Source of the DNA: an uncultured Olsenella sp.
GTDB lineage: Bacteria; Actinomycetota; Coriobacteriia; Coriobacteriales; Atopobiaceae
DNA length: 64,000 nucleotides
Direction: 5' to 3'
Assembly: GCA_949290055.1 (NCBI GenBank)
Contig: CASEQJ010000008.1
Location: 29,078-93,077, forward strand
Each line of letters begins with the position of its first letter. Positions within the stretch are counted from its first letter, which is position 1. Of this stretch, positions 62,858 through 64,000 are shown one piece after another. A program made the position numbers and the translations under genes. The notes beneath the pieces were generated by a model. The model did no database searches. It was given only the letters and a program-made list of their open reading frames with translations, and had not been told where the DNA came from.

Positions 62858-63854
62858 CTACTCCCCGGACGGCTGGCTTGCGCGCGTTCCGAGAGCGTCG
62901 CCAACGCGTCGCGAGAGGGCAATGCCGGGCTTCTCGACCACGTACCAGAAGACGACCGCCACAGCAAGGCTCAACGCGACCGCCAGCGCCGCCTGCACAA
63001 GCGGCTCGACCACGCCCAGGCGCGGCAGCAGCGCCTCGAGCGCTCCAATGGTCACGGCATGCGTCAGGTAGAGCGAGAAGGACACGGCTCCGAGGAAGCG
63101 GACCGGTCGCGCGGAGAGGGCGCGCCTCACAAGGCCGTCGGTCATGGTGAGGGCCACGACCCCCATGCAGGCCGCGACCATGAGCGTCGGAAACACAGCG
63201 GCGTGAAGCGACCCCAACGCTCCGAGCATGCCAGCGGAGGCAGCCTGGACAAGCTCGATAACACTGAGGAGAAGGACGAGCACAAGCAGCTCAATCGGCG
63301 CCGTCAGCCGAACGCGCGACGGCGAGCGGCAGCGTGAGCGAAAACCACAGCTCCCAGCTCATGGACCACACCGGCGAGTTCACTCGCACGAGCGGATCGC
63401 CGAAAAGCGTGGCCGTGTCGTCAGAGACAAAGAAGAGCACGTCAAACTGCATGAGCACGTCATGGACGACCTGAGGTGCGGTGCCGCCGAAGTCGATTGC
63501 GGTCGCGGAGCGCCCCGTCGAGCCCAGGGTCCAGGAGACGAGGCCCGCCACGACGCCGAGCGCGACCGCCGCCGCGAGCGGCAGTCCCAAGCGCACGACG
63601 CGGCGCGGATAGTAGCCGAGCCAGTCGTAGGAGCGCCCCTCCCGCAGACGCGCGAGCGGAGCGATCGAGAGGACCACGCCCGAGAGGACAAAGAAGACGA
63701 CGACGGCCGGCGTGCCCGGAATGAGCGGGTACGGTCCGCCCTCGCCCCAGAGCTCGAGCATGGTGGCAACATGCAGGAGCAGGACGGCGACGCATGCCAC
63801 GCCGCGCAGACCGTCGAGCGCGTGAATGCGCTCGGTCTTTGGTGACGCCGTCAT
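62858..63854 (-). pseudogene. Acyltransferase family 3 membrane protein, frameshifted
   Basis: Two adjacent frames together make one membrane acyltransferase. The first (ATG 63854 to 63291) begins RIHALDGLRGVACVAVLLLH, the family N-terminus with its His. It ends prematurely after LWFSLTLPLAVARS. The continuation (RVRLTAPIELLVLVLLLS to the end at 62858) is in another frame, starting near 63313, and includes FLGAVSFSLYLTHAVTIG, the conserved late motif. A one-base indel near 63313 explains it, either real or a sequence error. Intact, it would have about 330 residues and O-acylate an envelope glycan. Confidence 0.75.
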
Positions 63855-63928
63855 TCGCCCTCCTCAGCCACGCGTTACGACGCGGTCCAATAAAGCGCAT
63901 TCGGCTTATAGGACAAAAAGTGTGCTTT

Positions 63929-64000
63929 TCAGTCTAGCCAGAAGGGGTACGGGTCCTTGTGGTGGAGCTCCTCCCAGACGACCCGGTCTCCCCACTCCGG
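63929..64000 (-). CDS. C-terminal end of a gene beyond the right edge
   Basis: The last 23 codons of a minus-strand frame, PEWGDRVVWEELHHKDPYPF then WLD and TGA at 63929-63931. The coding character is good, but the piece is too short to identify. Confidence 0.4.
   Translation of the reverse strand, partial: PEWGDRVVWEELHHKDPYPFWLD

Overview
The window is high-GC DNA from what is most likely a coriobacterial actinobacterium (Olsenella/Atopobiaceae-like). This is inferred from the GC-rich codon use, a Rho factor with a long Arg-rich N-terminal extension, GTG/TTG starts and the gene content; no 16S rRNA is present to confirm it. It splits into a horizontally shaped defence island on the left (about 1-20.6 kb) and ordinary core metabolism on the right (about 20.6-64 kb). 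I saw no integrase, transposase or CRISPR array.

Defence island (all on the minus strand unless stated). A type 1 BREX system is present in the usual order brxA-brxB-brxC-pglX-pglZ-brxL, but pglX is broken into two intact reading frames. The methyltransferase/target-recognition part (829 codons) and the C-terminal part (324 codons, with its own Shine-Dalgarno and ATG) are separated by about 5.7 kb. The intervening DNA holds a SIR2-like gene translationally coupled to the pglX N-terminal part, a plus-strand DUF3800 gene flanked by three copies of a small-RNA-like unit (TATAAG box, about 50-60 nt, GC-rich terminator hairpin), a decayed second DUF3800 copy, and a 1140-residue helix-hairpin-helix protein of unknown function. 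LexA-like boxes lie in the divergent promoter region inside this insert, and a run of nine G lies upstream of brxA, suggesting damage-responsive and phase-variable control. Downstream of brxL are an unrecognised 499-codon... (about 503-residue) gene and the start of another, coupled to it, running off the left edge.

Core region. A proline iminopeptidase is followed by the aspartate-family pathway (asd, lysC, hom on minus; thrC-thrB divergent on plus), a nuclease-like protein, a branched-chain amino-acid ABC importer (livK-livH-livM-livG-livF, livF frameshifted near its end), a membrane protein, rho, a two-wing-helix MarR-type regulator, argS, pncB, a small coiled-coil membrane protein, a PflX-like radical SAM protein, a WecA/TagO-type sugar-phosphate transferase and tRNA-Ala(CGC). 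Next come an ABC ATPase, ilvA, two small genes and the ilvD-ilvB-ilvN-ilvC operon behind a T-box-like leader. Threonine made by thrBC is thus fed through IlvA and IlvDBNC to isoleucine. The right end is an alpha-glucoside/maltodextrin operon (binding protein, two permeases, LacI regulator, malQ, msmK-type ATPase) with LacI-type operators at its promoter, then a frameshifted acyltransferase and the tail of one more gene.

Repeats. At least two families of intergenic palindromes occur in the core region: a 120-145 bp element with TTTTGGGGCAA-type inverted ends (four copies) and short stem-loops, most with a GGGAC core, sitting directly on stop codons (four copies). The core DNA is rich in GATC and poor in GATG/CATC; the island is not, which supports foreign origin of the island.
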